Positions 1-10,909 of a stretch of 64,000 bases of DNA are shown here, one piece after another. Below the pieces are notes generated by a model. It saw nothing but the letters and a program-made list of their open reading frames with translations. It searched no databases and had not been told where the DNA came from. Location: the NCBI GenBank assembly GCA_037179335.1, contig JAKZHN010000019.1, positions 434,001-498,000 on the forward strand, written 5' to 3'. The position numbers and the translations under genes were made by a program. How positions within the stretch are numbered: the first letter of the stretch is position 1; every line of letters begins with the position of its first letter. Source of the stretch: Cyclaneusma minus (taxonomy: Eukaryota; Ascomycota; Leotiomycetes; Marthamycetales; Marthamycetaceae).

Positions 1-348
1 GGACTTTCGCCCAAATGCACCGTTTTCCGGACCACGACAGCAATGCGGGCATTTGGGAGACCTAGAGACCAAGAATCTGAAACTCAGCACAATATGGCCT
101 GGAGCAGGCCGAGAAAACGCCTGTCAGACACGGCCCGAGCGCTGTGTTTTGAAGCTTTTGAACAGAAGGCTGCGCGCCAGGACTGAGAGGGTGTTCACTG
201 AGCACTGCTGACAGCCACTCTTCAAACACATGTTATCACCATCTGAGAAATGAAATACTGGCCGAGAAGACAAATGTGAAACGGTTGTATTGGCATAATG
301 AGAGGACGAGAGAGAGAGAGAGAGACTCGACCAAAAATGAAAGTCTAC
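1..348. other. Non-coding flank with GA microsatellite
   Basis: I see no gene here. A perfect (GA)9 dinucleotide run lies at about 308-325, just beyond the stop codon of the minus-strand GPI11 gene, so it probably falls in that gene's 3' untranslated region or terminator. Confidence 0.5.
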
Positions 349-1150
349 TCAATCAAACTCGATCCTCTTTCCTTTCAACAAATACGCACCCACAAGCTTG
401 CCTACCGCATATCCCGCATACACACCCGTAACAATCGTAACCGGCCACTTCTGCCACTCCCTGTCCCAATCCAGCGGAATCGGCACAGCTCCGAGCCAAG
501 CCCCCAGGAAAGCTCCCAGCGTGGCGCCAAAGACCTCGTCTATGGGACTGTATGCGCTTGCGAGTTCGCGCCACTTTGCACTGTCTACGCCGTGCACATA
601 GACGAGTGGGAAGACGGCGAGGAGGGCGAGGTGCGAGGAGCTGAGAAGCGTTTGGGGGAGGTGTGTGGTGATGGGGGCGCCGAAGAGGATTTGTACTGCT
701 GCGAGCACGGGGATGGAGAAGATTGAGAGGATGAAGGCGAGGAATATTGGCTGCGATGTATTAGTGGGCGAGCGATGTTTAGATACGAAGGTGTAAACAT
801 ACAAGTGGGCTCACAGCCAGTGCATCGATCTTCTTGCCAACCCCTGGCTTGCTCTTCTGCTGCTTCTTCGCTAGCCTTGATGATGACCCGGCCGCGGGTA
901 AACAACAGATCGCGTAGCTTATCTGGACGACTGCGAGGGGAAGCAGAGATGTCGAGAGGGCGTGGGTCGGGTTTGCAACTAGAGCTGAGAAGCGAACATA
1001 GTATGCTGCCAGAAGGAGGACGGGGTGAACGTGGGTGACGATGCGAGCCAAGTCGGTGGGGAGAAGCTCAATTGGAAGGGACTTTTTGCGAGGCTGGGAG
1101 CCGGACGAGCTCGCAGCTTCAGACATTGTGACGGGGTCAATGAGAGGCAT
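349..1150 (-). CDS. GPI11: GPI-anchor biosynthesis protein Gpi11 (PIG-F)
   Basis: Two exons, 1150-803 and 750-349, are joined across a 52-nt intron (GTATGT..CAG, phase 0) and give 249 aa. The family is a multi-pass ER membrane protein that partners the GPI ethanolamine-phosphate transferases Gpi7/Gpi13 and helps add ethanolamine phosphate to GPI precursors. The polar N-terminus (about 40 residues) is followed by hydrophobic segments. The diagnostic second half is clear: LFGAPI..HLPQTLL, a Gly/Ala-rich stretch (FGATLGAFLGAWLGA) and then PIPLDWDREWQKWP, the PIG-F signature. The length matches fungal Gpi11. Start choice is not certain: Met1 and Met9 (MSEAASS) are both in frame. It is divergent from IES4, with 2.3 kb between them. 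Confidence 0.93.
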
Positions 1151-3481
1151 TATTGTTCATTGGGTTGAAGGAAGGGCCCCGGACGAAAAGTGTTGTTGTT
1201 CTCGGATTCCACGTGGGACGGCTTTTTTGAGATGTCGTTCACAGTGCCATTCCCGAAGTGGTAGCGAGCTCTGGACAGGGATCAGCGCAGCATCGATGTG
1301 TACGCCCGGATTTCATTGCACGATGCGAACTTTAGCTGTTTATATCTACATACAAGTAGTGACGGTGAATTGGAAACCCGCGATTTCCTACATCAATTTT
1401 GCGTTTATTTTAGCGTCGGTATTACGCAGTTTGAGGAGATATAGAATCTCGGACTCGATTCAAGCGTTGCTGCTAAAGCGAGTCGTAATTCTTGTTTGGC
1501 TTTAACCCATACGGGCCAGAGTGTTTCTACTGCTCGGGGTACTTTGAAAAAGAGTCTTAGAAATCAAAAAGGGTAGTTTTCAAGTTTCGGTAAATTGAAA
1601 GTTGGCCTTTATTAATATTATTCAATATTTTTGAAGGGGTAATCACAAGCAGTGAGAAATATCTTTAAAAGACCGGTGACCGGTAATCTAGCAATGCGAC
1701 TACCCATCCTGTTAACACAAGTCTCAGTCCAAGCTTTTAGATTCGTCTACCTAAGGTAGATATTAAAGTGTTGGAGTGATATTCAGCATTCCAAAGCGGA
1801 CTCAACCCCCCAAAGATCTAGATAGTCCAAGTGACTACATACAGTAAAAGCACCAGAAGCAGCCCATCGAACAGCGAACTCCAGTACCTGGGAGTTGGTA
1901 CTTGATAGAACTTTCAATACCTGGGTACCTTAGCTAAAATGGCTCTTGTTGCGCAATTGGTATGGGAATTGAGCATCGTCTATCCATAGCTCGTCAGGTA
2001 CAATGTTTTTCGTAGGCAATCCTAGGAACTAGGAAAGGTCGGCTCCTTGTTGCTTGCATCAGTTTCGATCCAGCTCTTAGTTGCGAGACTCAAAACCCTC
2101 CATGTGGTTGGACAACGAAACCATCCAAATGAACAGATAAGAAACGATCCGAATATCGATTCCGGTACGTTTGAGGGAGCACTTAAGACGATAGGGAGGC
2201 TATGTCAGAGAATCCAACTGCTTATCACGTGATTTGGTCCAGTCATGACTTGTTCCAGAGCTGAATGAAGGCCCAGCTTCTCTCGAGCGCGAGGCAAGGT
2301 CAATAGAGCAAGATGCATTCGGAGTCTCTGGTCACGAAGAATCTCCATCGTTGCGTGGCGGAGGGCTGACGACAAGATCTTGCCGGCGGGCCGAAACATC
2401 CAGCTCCTGAGTTCCACGATGGAGATGGCTGGTCCGGCGGGTCAAGGGCGGAAGTGGCAGGCTCAGTTCCTTTTGTTTGCTCGGCAAGTGCTTGCATCCC
2501 GCAGGCGTGTTACTTTTGACAATGACAGGGAGGTTCCGGGGCCCGCCTGCGCCTCCTGAGTTGTGTTGCAAATCTTTTCTGCAGTCTCGATCGCGCTGGC
2601 ACATCAGCACCAGGCTATCAGCCAACCATCCGGCGCGCAAGTTCCGTGGGCTCAGCGGCGCCTGGGGACCACTAAAACGGAGGGCAAGTGCTGGAAGAGA
2701 GTCATTTTCCCACCGCGAGATCCGTACCAAGCGCTGTTTTATCGAAGCAAAAGTGGCCGCCCCAGCGTACAGCGATAATCAAGCTTTTGGACGGCTGGTG
2801 AGTGGTGACGCGAGGAAGTAGGGGGCGGCGATGCACGGTGGAAGGAACATCATATTTGGGGGCAGTGGATCGCAGAGAGCGAAGAATTCATGAGCGGCCG
2901 ATAAATTATCGATTCATCATTTTTGAAGGACTTTGCATCCGTTTGTCCACTTCCCTTTCCAGTAACAATAATAAGGCAAGGAGGAAGGCATTCACCACTC
3001 CTTCGTCCCTCGGCCAGCATTTATCGGCAAGGAGGGCTGTGATTGGCCGCACGGGCATCCTTTCAATGGCTAGCGCGCATCTTTGAGAACAAGGACGAAA
3101 TCGCACGCGGCACCCGCAAGTAAGTGAGACGCACCGCGAAACTAAATGAGCGTTATTACTGAGCCCAGCAGCAATGGGAACCGTACGGACGCGATGGAGC
3201 CCAGGCTCACCCATCAACTCAAATCCGTCCGCCGCCCTTTATCCTCCATCCACCTCTGCACAACACCATCACCACCGCCCCGTCTCCCTGCGCACTGCAT
3301 AGCCCATCACCACCAGCGTCGTCGCCGTCAAGCATTTTACGATTCTGAGTACGAGGATACTTTGCCTCTCCACCAGGCCACATATCTGTGAAGGCAGGGC
3401 CACTGAAGCCGCCGTGCAAATTTCTTCGCCACGCCTCAACCTCACCTTCCACTCCACCCACCCTCTCACCACATCGTCGCC
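1151..3481. promoter_or_regulatory. Divergent intergenic region GPI11/IES4
   Basis: About 2.3 kb without a gene I can support. It must hold the promoters of both flanking genes. The part 1550-2150 is relatively AT-rich and contains ACCGGTGACCGGT at about 1672 and one copy of the dispersed repeat family (GATAGTCCAAGTGACT at 1821-1836). Open frames at 2205-2821 overlap on both strands and show no family features. The last 250 bases before IES4 are pyrimidine-rich, as expected of a fungal 5' leader. Confidence 0.5.
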
Positions 3482-4411
3482 ATGGCATCATCAGCTGCGA
3501 AGCCGTCAACGTCCGCTGCCGCCGGTGGAAGACGCAAGTCCGCCAAGAGCAAGATCGTCAGTCTCAAGCTCTCACCCAAAGCTCTACAGGCCTTCCCACA
3601 CGACGCAACGCCCAAGCCTGCCGTCATCAAAGATGAGCCTTCTGCCGCACCAACCCCTGTCGCCGCAACATCGGCATCGTCTCCTGATGCCAATGTCCCC
3701 GGATCGAACGCCAATACTCCCGCTCCCAGCGCAGCCGGAGCTTCCGCCTTGATGCCTCCACCCACAGAAGCTGTCAAGAGGAAGGGTAAACGGACTGCGG
3801 CAGAGGCAGACCTCACTCCCAAGGTTCGAGGAAAGCCAGGTCCGAAGAAGAAGCCCCGAAAGTAAGTACACGCCTACTCTCCCCTACTTCCACATGAACC
3901 AGCACTGCCCTCCGCCGACATCCATCGCCTCAACTCGTTCGTCATCAGAATGAGCTTGCCTCGTCGCATCTCTTCACTTTTGTACTTCACTTCCGTGGTC
4001 AGAATCGATACTAACGTCGCTAACAGGGAGGACGGCTCCATCGACCACAAGGCCCTCGCTCAAACCAGCCACAAACTGGGACCCAAGGCCAACCAAGGTG
4101 CGATCAATGCTGGCCTACGAGCTCTCGACCGCACCGGCAAGCCATGTCGTAAATGGCAGAAGGGGGGTTTCGTCTTGAAGTCCTTTACCGGCGTCGTCTG
4201 GGAGATCCCTCGATGGTCTGCACCACCCAAGGTTGCCCCCAACACCAGCTCGCAGGAGTCAACCTCGAGCGGGGACAGCAGCAAAGAGAACAAGGACTCG
4301 ACTGGTGTGCGAAGTGACAAGAGTACCAGTGCTCCTGTCGCTGATCAGGGGCCAAGCATGCCAGCCAGTTCACCAGCACCGATGATGGCCGTCACGGCAG
4401 CGGTCTCATGA
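3482..4411 (+). CDS. IES4: INO80 chromatin-remodelling complex subunit Ies4
   Basis: Exons 3482-3861 and 4027-4411 are joined across a 165-nt intron (GTAAGT..CAG; the codon AA|G is split), giving 254 aa. Residues 1-126 are low complexity, rich in Ala, Ser, Pro and Lys, with basic clusters (KRKGKRTAAEADLTPK, GKPGPKKKPRK) that look like nuclear-localisation and DNA-contact stretches. The conserved core follows at about 128-175: LGPKANQGAINAGLRALDRT, then GKPCRKW and KSFTGVVWEIPRW. This is the Ies4 family core as I recognise it. The tail is Ser/Thr-rich and disordered. Known role of the family: a fungal subunit of the INO80 ATP-dependent nucleosome remodeller, phosphorylated in the DNA-damage checkpoint in yeast. 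The start sits in a good context (CGCCATGG). Confidence 0.9.
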
Positions 4412-6154
4412 ACACACCCGTCTTCTTGACTTGACGAATCATTTATCATATACGATCCCGCTAGCAGCGTAGCGTATACTGAATGCTCATTCTGGTTTCC
4501 GATAGGGGTGTCTACTACTGCAAGGTATTTCCGGGATACCGAAGACTGTTCCTATAATAATTCCGGCATCCTCTTCACCTGCTCGCGGGGCTAGTTCACG
4601 GAGAATAGGGCATGGCAGCAGGACATGGCTTGGGAAAGGTTCTAGAGGCAGGGTCCTGGGTGTATCATTGATTTCGAGCAAGGCGTTCATCGGTTTCTGG
4701 TGTATACGGCGGAAATTGAAAAGGAGGTCCACTGCCTAGGTAGCCATACCTCTCTGTACGATATGATGAAAACAGCATGAGTTTAGAAGATGGGAATCGC
4801 TAAATCGCAGCTGGAGTTTTAAAATCGCATACGAACTAGGCCTGTTTACCCTAACCCCTTGATTATTCCCAAATACTTGGAATACTCCTAGTTACTTGGA
4901 ATACTCCCAGTCACTTTGCATATTCCCAATTATTTGGAATACTCCTAGTGACTTCGAATACTCGCAGTTACTTTGGATACTCCTAGTCACTTTGAATATC
5001 GCAGTCACTTTGAGTATTCCAGATTACTTTGAATGTATCTAATGATGAGAAAATAAACTGCATGCGATTTAGCGATCCCCTAGAAGATAAGTACCTGCAG
5101 AATGGAACAAAAACACTCTGCTGACTTGTTGTCTCTCAGAAGTTTCTTGCTCGCGGCATGTGCGTGCCAGTCTCTCCCAGTCTAATAATCATCTACCCTA
5201 TGCAGATCTCGTACAACATGTCGATTGGTGTGTATTAGAACGTTTCTCCTTTCTTTTCAACTGCCATAAAGGCTTCTTTCCATTTTCGAATTGTCTCATC
5301 GTTCTCGGTTTCTTTGATCCTTTGGACTACCCCAGGACCCATGACTGGTAAGTAGTGGTACATGTACATGTACGGACTCTCCTCGTTGAGTTTTGGCGAC
5401 CTCAGGCCCTAGAATTTTCATAAGCCTCATTTATATATATGCAATTCGAAAAAAAGACTATCTTGGTAGTCAAATCGTGTTAGATCTAGGCTTGGTCCTA
5501 AATTAGCAGCTTCAGTGACTCCCGTCTTCTCCTCGTCATTGATCACAAGACCACATGCCGGACTCCACTCATATCTGCACTGCACAATCAATGCACGCTA
5601 ATCAAGTGCAACTGCACAGCGAAGCGGAAGATCAAGCAGCGATATAAGCAAAGACATTGTTTCCAAAGCCAGAATTCTCGGAATAGCATCTGTCAAGGCC
5701 GTAGCAAGCGGCTGGTCCATGGTCAATCACGCATCATACTAAGTTGTCCCCCTCCCAGCCCCGCAGCACCTTGTCTTGTGTTGGCAAGCACCTAAGCGAC
5801 CACATCGGAACCAGCCTTCGTTCATCCAAGATGTCCATTCCATCCACATAACCAGATGGCTGTCTGATGATTTGCTCGGCTCTTGAATAGAGCCTCGGAG
5901 CTTTTCAAATCTAGTAACTAACCTTGAAACGTCGAAACAAGTCTACCCGACCTCCAGAACTTCTCATTCCGAGCGAGACCGACGACAACTCATCCCAAGT
6001 CCAACGCACGTCACTTTCCATCTTCAAGGGTGTCAAACTTAGGAACGAAACTGCTTGCTGCAGCCTATACTAGTCCGCAGATTCCGGAAGCAATCCAAAA
6101 TTCCAGATAAGCCCTACAATCTGTATCGCATTTGACGAGTCCTGCGGAACAGTC
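4412..6154. promoter_or_regulatory. Intergenic region with degenerate minisatellite and leader of the RanBPM-type gene
   Basis: No supported gene. At about 4862-5042 there is a run of degenerate ~20-bp units (see the separate repeat entry). A TATA-like ATTTATATATATGC lies at about 5429-5442. From about 5750 to 6154 the sequence is C/T-rich and probably the 5' leader of the gene starting at 6155. Confidence 0.45.
4862..5042. repeat. Degenerate ~20-bp minisatellite, dispersed family, copy 2
   Basis: About eight imperfect units resembling ACTTGGAATACTCCTAGT follow each other. The 14-mer GGAATACTCCTAGT occurs at 4879-4892 and 4936-4949, and again at 21822-21835 in the DUF3140 gene intron. Units differ by single substitutions and small length changes. 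Related sequence lies at about 1821, 15510-15690 and 21817-21885. Confidence 0.7.
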
Positions 6155-9130
6155 ATGACCAACTCACACCAAGATGGCATGCCCACCGGGCCCCCAAGAC
6201 TGGCACCTAGAAGATCTTCCTATGCCTCAGTCGTTTCTGGGGCTGCACCTGCGACCCCCCGATCTGGCGCATTCTCCTACCTTCTGCACAATCCGACCGG
6301 CTTCGACTACGACTCCAACTACTATCCCGACAGCAACTCACGAACGGGCTCTCGCGGCGGCACAATGGACTCGAACCGCAGCCCGCTCAACTACAATACC
6401 GCTTCCAATCCGTGGAATCGGTCGGCCCAGCTTCCCAGCTTCTCTGCCGCTTTTGCGCCATTCCTCAACGGCACCGGAAGCAATGATGGCTTCTTCGTTC
6501 CCAGCTATTTGAAACGCTCGGCGCATGTGCAGAGGCTGGCAGAGGCCCATAAGGCGAAGCAGATTGCACCCAAGGACGGCTCGTTGGCACAATCGTCCCA
6601 GACGACATCATTGTCCACGAGCTCAAGCAGTGTGAATCTACACGGGAAGATTGCTTCTCACCGGGGACTGACGTATGATCTGATCGAGAAAGCACCGCCA
6701 CTTGAGGACGAAGCGTTGGCTCCGTTGCCTACAAGATGGAACAATATGGACAGACACGGGCCTTTGGAAGTGATGTCTGACGGACTTGAGGTCAAGCTCA
6801 ATGGTGTGAAGGCTCCGGAGCGAGATAACGAGGCGTGCTCGATCAGAGCAGACCACCCTATGCCGCCACAATGTGGAATCTACTACTTTGAAGTGACTAT
6901 ATTGTCAAGGAAAAGAGAGGAGTATGAACCCAGCTTGCTCGCTAATACCTCCAGTTCTGATTTTGCGTATAGAAGCACTATCGGCATCGGATTCTCCACG
7001 AAATCGGTACATCTGTCTCGGATACCCGGATGGGAACCAGAGTCCTGGGCGTATCACGGTGACGACGGGCTCACATTCGGCGCGCAACAGAATGGAAAAG
7101 CCTATGGCCCTCCGTTTGGGGCTGGTGATGTGATAGGGTGCGGTATAAACTTCAGAACCGGATCGGCCTTTTTCACGAAGAACGGAAACCATCTAGGTGT
7201 GTTTGCTTCCGCGAAAGTCTCGGTGCGACCGGCGCTTGCTTATTTGATATCGCCGGTCAAAGCTGCTTGATACATTTTACTGATTGACGCCAGGTACCGC
7301 CTTCCGAGATGTCAAGGGGAAGCTCTTTCCCTCGGTTGGCATGAAGAAGATGGGGGAGCACGTACGCGTGAATTTTGGACAGACTCCATTTGTCTATGAC
7401 ATTGATGGTGTAATGCTGGTACGAGAACACATTTTTCTATTCTTTCTTCTCTTCTTATCATGAACAATCCAAACTACGCGGCTGAAGGCAATGATGGCCG
7501 AATTCCTTTTGGCGGCTTCTACCTTCGCGGGGCCCCTGCCAATCCTCCCTTTGATTTGGACGGGTGGAATCCCCCTGGTGCTCCCAACTGGGCTGCTGTC
7601 AATCATCCCCTTGCTCCCAATGGGCTTGCTCCCAACGGGCTTGCTCCCAATGGGGCTGCTGTCAATCCTCCCTTGGCTCCCAATGGGCATGCTGCCGGTA
7701 TGCCTCCACCTGGGCTTGCCCCAAATGGAGCTGCTGTCAACGGGGCTGCCGTCAACGGGGCTGCCGTCAATGGAGCTGCTGACAATGGGGCTCACGCTCC
7801 GCCGCCTGCCCCTCGGCCTCGTTTCGCTTATCCTGTGAACCGGCGTGGCCTGAACACGGCTTGTCCGAGACCCATTAAGCCCAAGGTTCAATGGCCGACT
7901 TTCCACGCGTGCTTTGAAGAACTATTTCTATTACATCCAACGCCAAATGATCTTCCAATCAACCTTTCTAATCCCATACAGGACCAGAAGAACCTAGTCA
8001 GACGAGAAATTGAGGCTACAGACACAGAAAAGATCTGCGGAGGCTTGAGCGAGACGGACATGATACAGAAGCTGGTATGTGTCTTCGTCATGAACGGTGT
8101 ATAGACCGCACGGCTCATCTATTTTCAGGTCTTGCAATTCCTTACTCACGAGGGCTATGTCGAAACGGCACGTGCTTTTGCAGACGAAGTCTACTCGGAA
8201 AGAAAAGCTCTTACCATAGATCCCAACGAGTCCGTCGCAGGATTCGACGTGAAGGAGGACGAAGATGCTCGTCACAGACAAAGTATGCTGCTCTCGAAAA
8301 GCCCCGAACGCTCTAGCTGACGTTTATTAGAAATTCGTGCAGCAATCCTCGAGGGCGAGATCGAGAAAGCCCTCAAGTATACCAACGTCTACTACCCCGA
8401 TGTCCTCAAAGAAAACGAACACATCTATTTTCAACTCCGCTGCCGCAAATTCATTGAGATGATCCGACAGAGTGCCGAAATCAACCGATCTATCAACAAG
8501 CAAAACGGCAAAGCCAAAGCCCAAAACAACGGCGACGAAAGCTTGGATTCGAGCCGTATGGAATTGGACGATGATCAAAACGACGCCGCCGAGCGTCATC
8601 CAGACGCGATGGATACCGAAGATAGTACAGCTGGGAGTCAGGAGCGGTATCAGAACCTGCTTCAAGAGACGATAGAATATGGACGCACACTGCAAGCCGA
8701 GTTCAATGATGATCCGAGGAAGGAGATTAGGAAATCGCTCGATGAAGCGTTTGCCCTGTTTGCATATGAGGATCCGATGAGTGCAAAGGCGGTTGCGCAT
8801 CTATTGCATAGGGATGGCAGGGTGCTGGTTGCGGAGGAGCTGAATTCTGCGATCTTAGGTGAGTCTCTCTGCGTCTCCTGCTTCCCAAGTCTCTAAACTT
8901 GGTCAACTCCCTTTGCTGCTTGAGATCATTTAATTTAGGTCTTGATATGGTGCTGATGGAACTGCATCTTAGTTTCGCTCGGCAAATCCCCTCAATCAGC
9001 GCTCGAACGCATCTACGCACAAACCCGTTGCATCGTCGAAGACCTATCTCGCGAGGGCGGCCCGGCAGCGCTCATCGACATCGACCGGGACTACGTAGCG
9101 CCCCCTCGCAACCCCTATTCTCTCACCTAA
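6155..9130 (+). CDS. RanBPM/Gid1-type SPRY-LisH-CTLH protein (GID/CTLH ubiquitin-ligase subunit)
   Basis: Six exons are inferred: 6155-7196, 7294-7418, 7982-8074, 8129-8282, 8331-8858 and 8973-9130, with all junctions in phase, giving 699 aa. The N-terminal ~200 residues are Ser/Pro-rich. A SPRY domain spans about 235-385 (GIYYFEVTIL, TIGIGFST, GWEPESWAYHGDDG, GDVIGCGIN, FFTKNG). The LisH motif is at about 405-440 (LSETDMIQKL, FLTHEGYVETARAFADEV), followed by CTLH at about 470-530 (IRAAILEGEIEKALKYTNVYYP) and a CRA-type helical region to the C-terminus. The domain order matches RanBP9/10 and yeast Gid1 (Vid30), scaffold and substrate-receptor docking subunits of the GID/CTLH E3 ligase. An acidic insert (MELDDDQNDAAERH) splits the CTLH-CRA region. 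Intron 2 (7419-7981, 563 nt) is far longer than the others and is itself open in one frame; see findings. Confidence 0.9.
7419..7981 (+). other. Unusually long, repeat-bearing intron (or alternative exon) in the RanBPM-type gene
   Basis: The boundaries CTG|GTACGA and ATACAG|GAC keep the frame (phase 0) and join DIDGVML to DQKNLV, the spacing expected of the family. Inside, an ATG at 7460 opens a frame without stops that runs into the next exon. It encodes a Pro/Ala/Asn-rich stretch built on 15-bp units (APNGL, APNGA, VNGAA) at about 7605-7790. The repeats contain no stop codon in several frames on both strands, so openness alone is weak evidence of coding. Confidence 0.6.
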
Positions 9131-10909
9131 TCCTCAAAGCATGTGCACAACGATACGTTTCTCGGAAAGAAGAATGGCGAGAGATGCAGGCAGCATGGCG
9201 TACAGCAGCAAATAACGTGCGTTCGGCGTTTTCTGGCGCACACCTGTCGCATGATGGATGCAGCAGCAGTCAGTTGAAGCATTTTCCGGGCTCCGCACAA
9301 GCATTTGGCCCATCTCCTTGTACTCGTTCCAGACACCTCTCAAACAGGATTGCTCGGAGCTTGGCAAATCTTGTGTGCAGGAGCAGGGTTGCATGCTATG
9401 GTTTTTCTCCTCTTTTCTTATCTGCGTCAGAAATTGCTACTGGGTCTTGAATTTCCTTTCTCGTGGTCGGGGCGCTATTGCTGCGGCTTCCTTCTCCTTT
9501 CATTTATACTGTGGAACAGCTCTCGTTTGGCATATACGGGGTTTGTGCAGGATGGAGGGAGTGGTTGTGGGACTGAGAATGGGCACAATGAGAGGGGCTT
9601 GGGCTGGAACGGCGAGAGACAGGGCTGCGGTAGGTAGCGCTTCCTATAAGTATAATGAGGCGGATGTTGCTGGTCTTCCAACGCACCTTGCCCGTTAGGC
9701 GAACATATAGCGCAGATAGCATTAGGTAGCGAGGAATGGGGCTCTCTGCTCACTACCTTACTCTGGCTAGTCTGGAGATTGCAAAGGAGATTGAATGAAC
9801 ATCAGGTTTTGGTACTACGTGTGATATTTCGTTGATCTTCGGTTTCTTAAAATATATCTAGCTTTCATTTCATTATTTCAAAGATCCTAGCCTCTTTTTA
9901 TCGGATGAGAGGCTAAGCGAAAAGGGATGATGGGGTAAAGACTTGAAAGTCAAATTCGATAGTTGCACAAGCCGACCTGTTGCCAGCTCTTGATTCATAT
10001 TACGCAAAATGTCTGTGTATATCCCATGGCTTAGTTGCCTAGCACATGGCCCTATATCGTCGGTGTTTTACCAGCTTTTTACTTTTCAGGCTTTTTGAAT
10101 GCTCGATCCCTAAAGCTGCACATAGTAGATACTCCGCTGCCTTTGTAGTGACTAGGTAGTGGCACGGCTGCGGTTCTATCAAAGCGGCATACAGCTGCTC
10201 CACGCCCCTTGACCGACGGCTATGGATGCGGTCACTTTCAAGATCCTGTCCGCTGCATACCTACGCACGCCTGCTTTTTTCTCCTGTTCTTTCGTATGTT
10301 CGTCGGTCTGTACCCCGTCTAGTGCTAGATGGTATCGGGAGCGAAGAGCTTAGGAAGGAATAGGAAGTGAGAGCTTGGTTGCTTGTCATCCATCCAGAAG
10401 GTTCTTAGGGTAACTGTTGGTTCCACTGGTGTGTTCAGCCCGGTCGTGGAATAACTCAATAAGAGCAGAGCTTGAGAACCAATGGGCTGGATGGGTGGGT
10501 AACGTCGATCGTTCGGGAATTGGGACACTTGGTTGGGACGGCGAGGTCGAGGTAGTCGGCGGCGGTACTTGAGCTTCTGAAGGTATGAGGTGGTGGGTGT
10601 TGCTGCTTGCTGCTGGTCTCTTGTCAGGGGAAGCAAAGCTGCCCCCTGCCCATTACTAGGCGAATCTATATGCATAGATAGCGCAAAGTAGCGAGGAATA
10701 AGCAGCTGATATTTTGGCTAGCTTCAAATTGCAAAAGAGATTGCCATTGGCCACGCCAAGGCTGGAGTCAGTCAGCCCAGCCCCCGTGCTAGACATACAA
10801 ACACTTATTACGTATTTTCCAATTTCGCACTCAATGATGAATCAAATTCGCAACACTCTGGGAACTATTGCAGACAGCAGTGGTTGGATGGTATGCCTCT
10901 ACCTAGTTC
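9131..10909. other. Intergenic region with a diverged duplicated segment
   Basis: No gene supported. Two diverged copies of a ~200-bp segment are present at about 9598-9793 and 10528-10743 (separate entry). Between them, 9830-10300, the sequence is moderately AT-rich with nothing recognisable. Confidence 0.45.
9598..10743. repeat. Diverged direct repeat pair (9598-9793 and 10528-10743)
   Basis: The two segments align over their length with many substitutions and small gaps. Shared blocks include GGACGGCGAG / GGAACGGCGAG near the start, GTTGCTGGTCTTC / TGCTGCTGGTCTCTT in the middle, and TAGCGAGGAAT then GGCTAG..ATTGCAAA(A/G)GAGATTG at the end. The minus-strand translations share SPNGQGA and DQQ patches, but I see no convincing gene. 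It may be an old mobile-element remnant. Confidence 0.5.

Noticed and set aside
7603..7785. Antisense and shifted frames over the 15-bp repeats in the RanBPM-type gene
   Set aside because: They are open only because the repeat unit has no stop codon in those frames.
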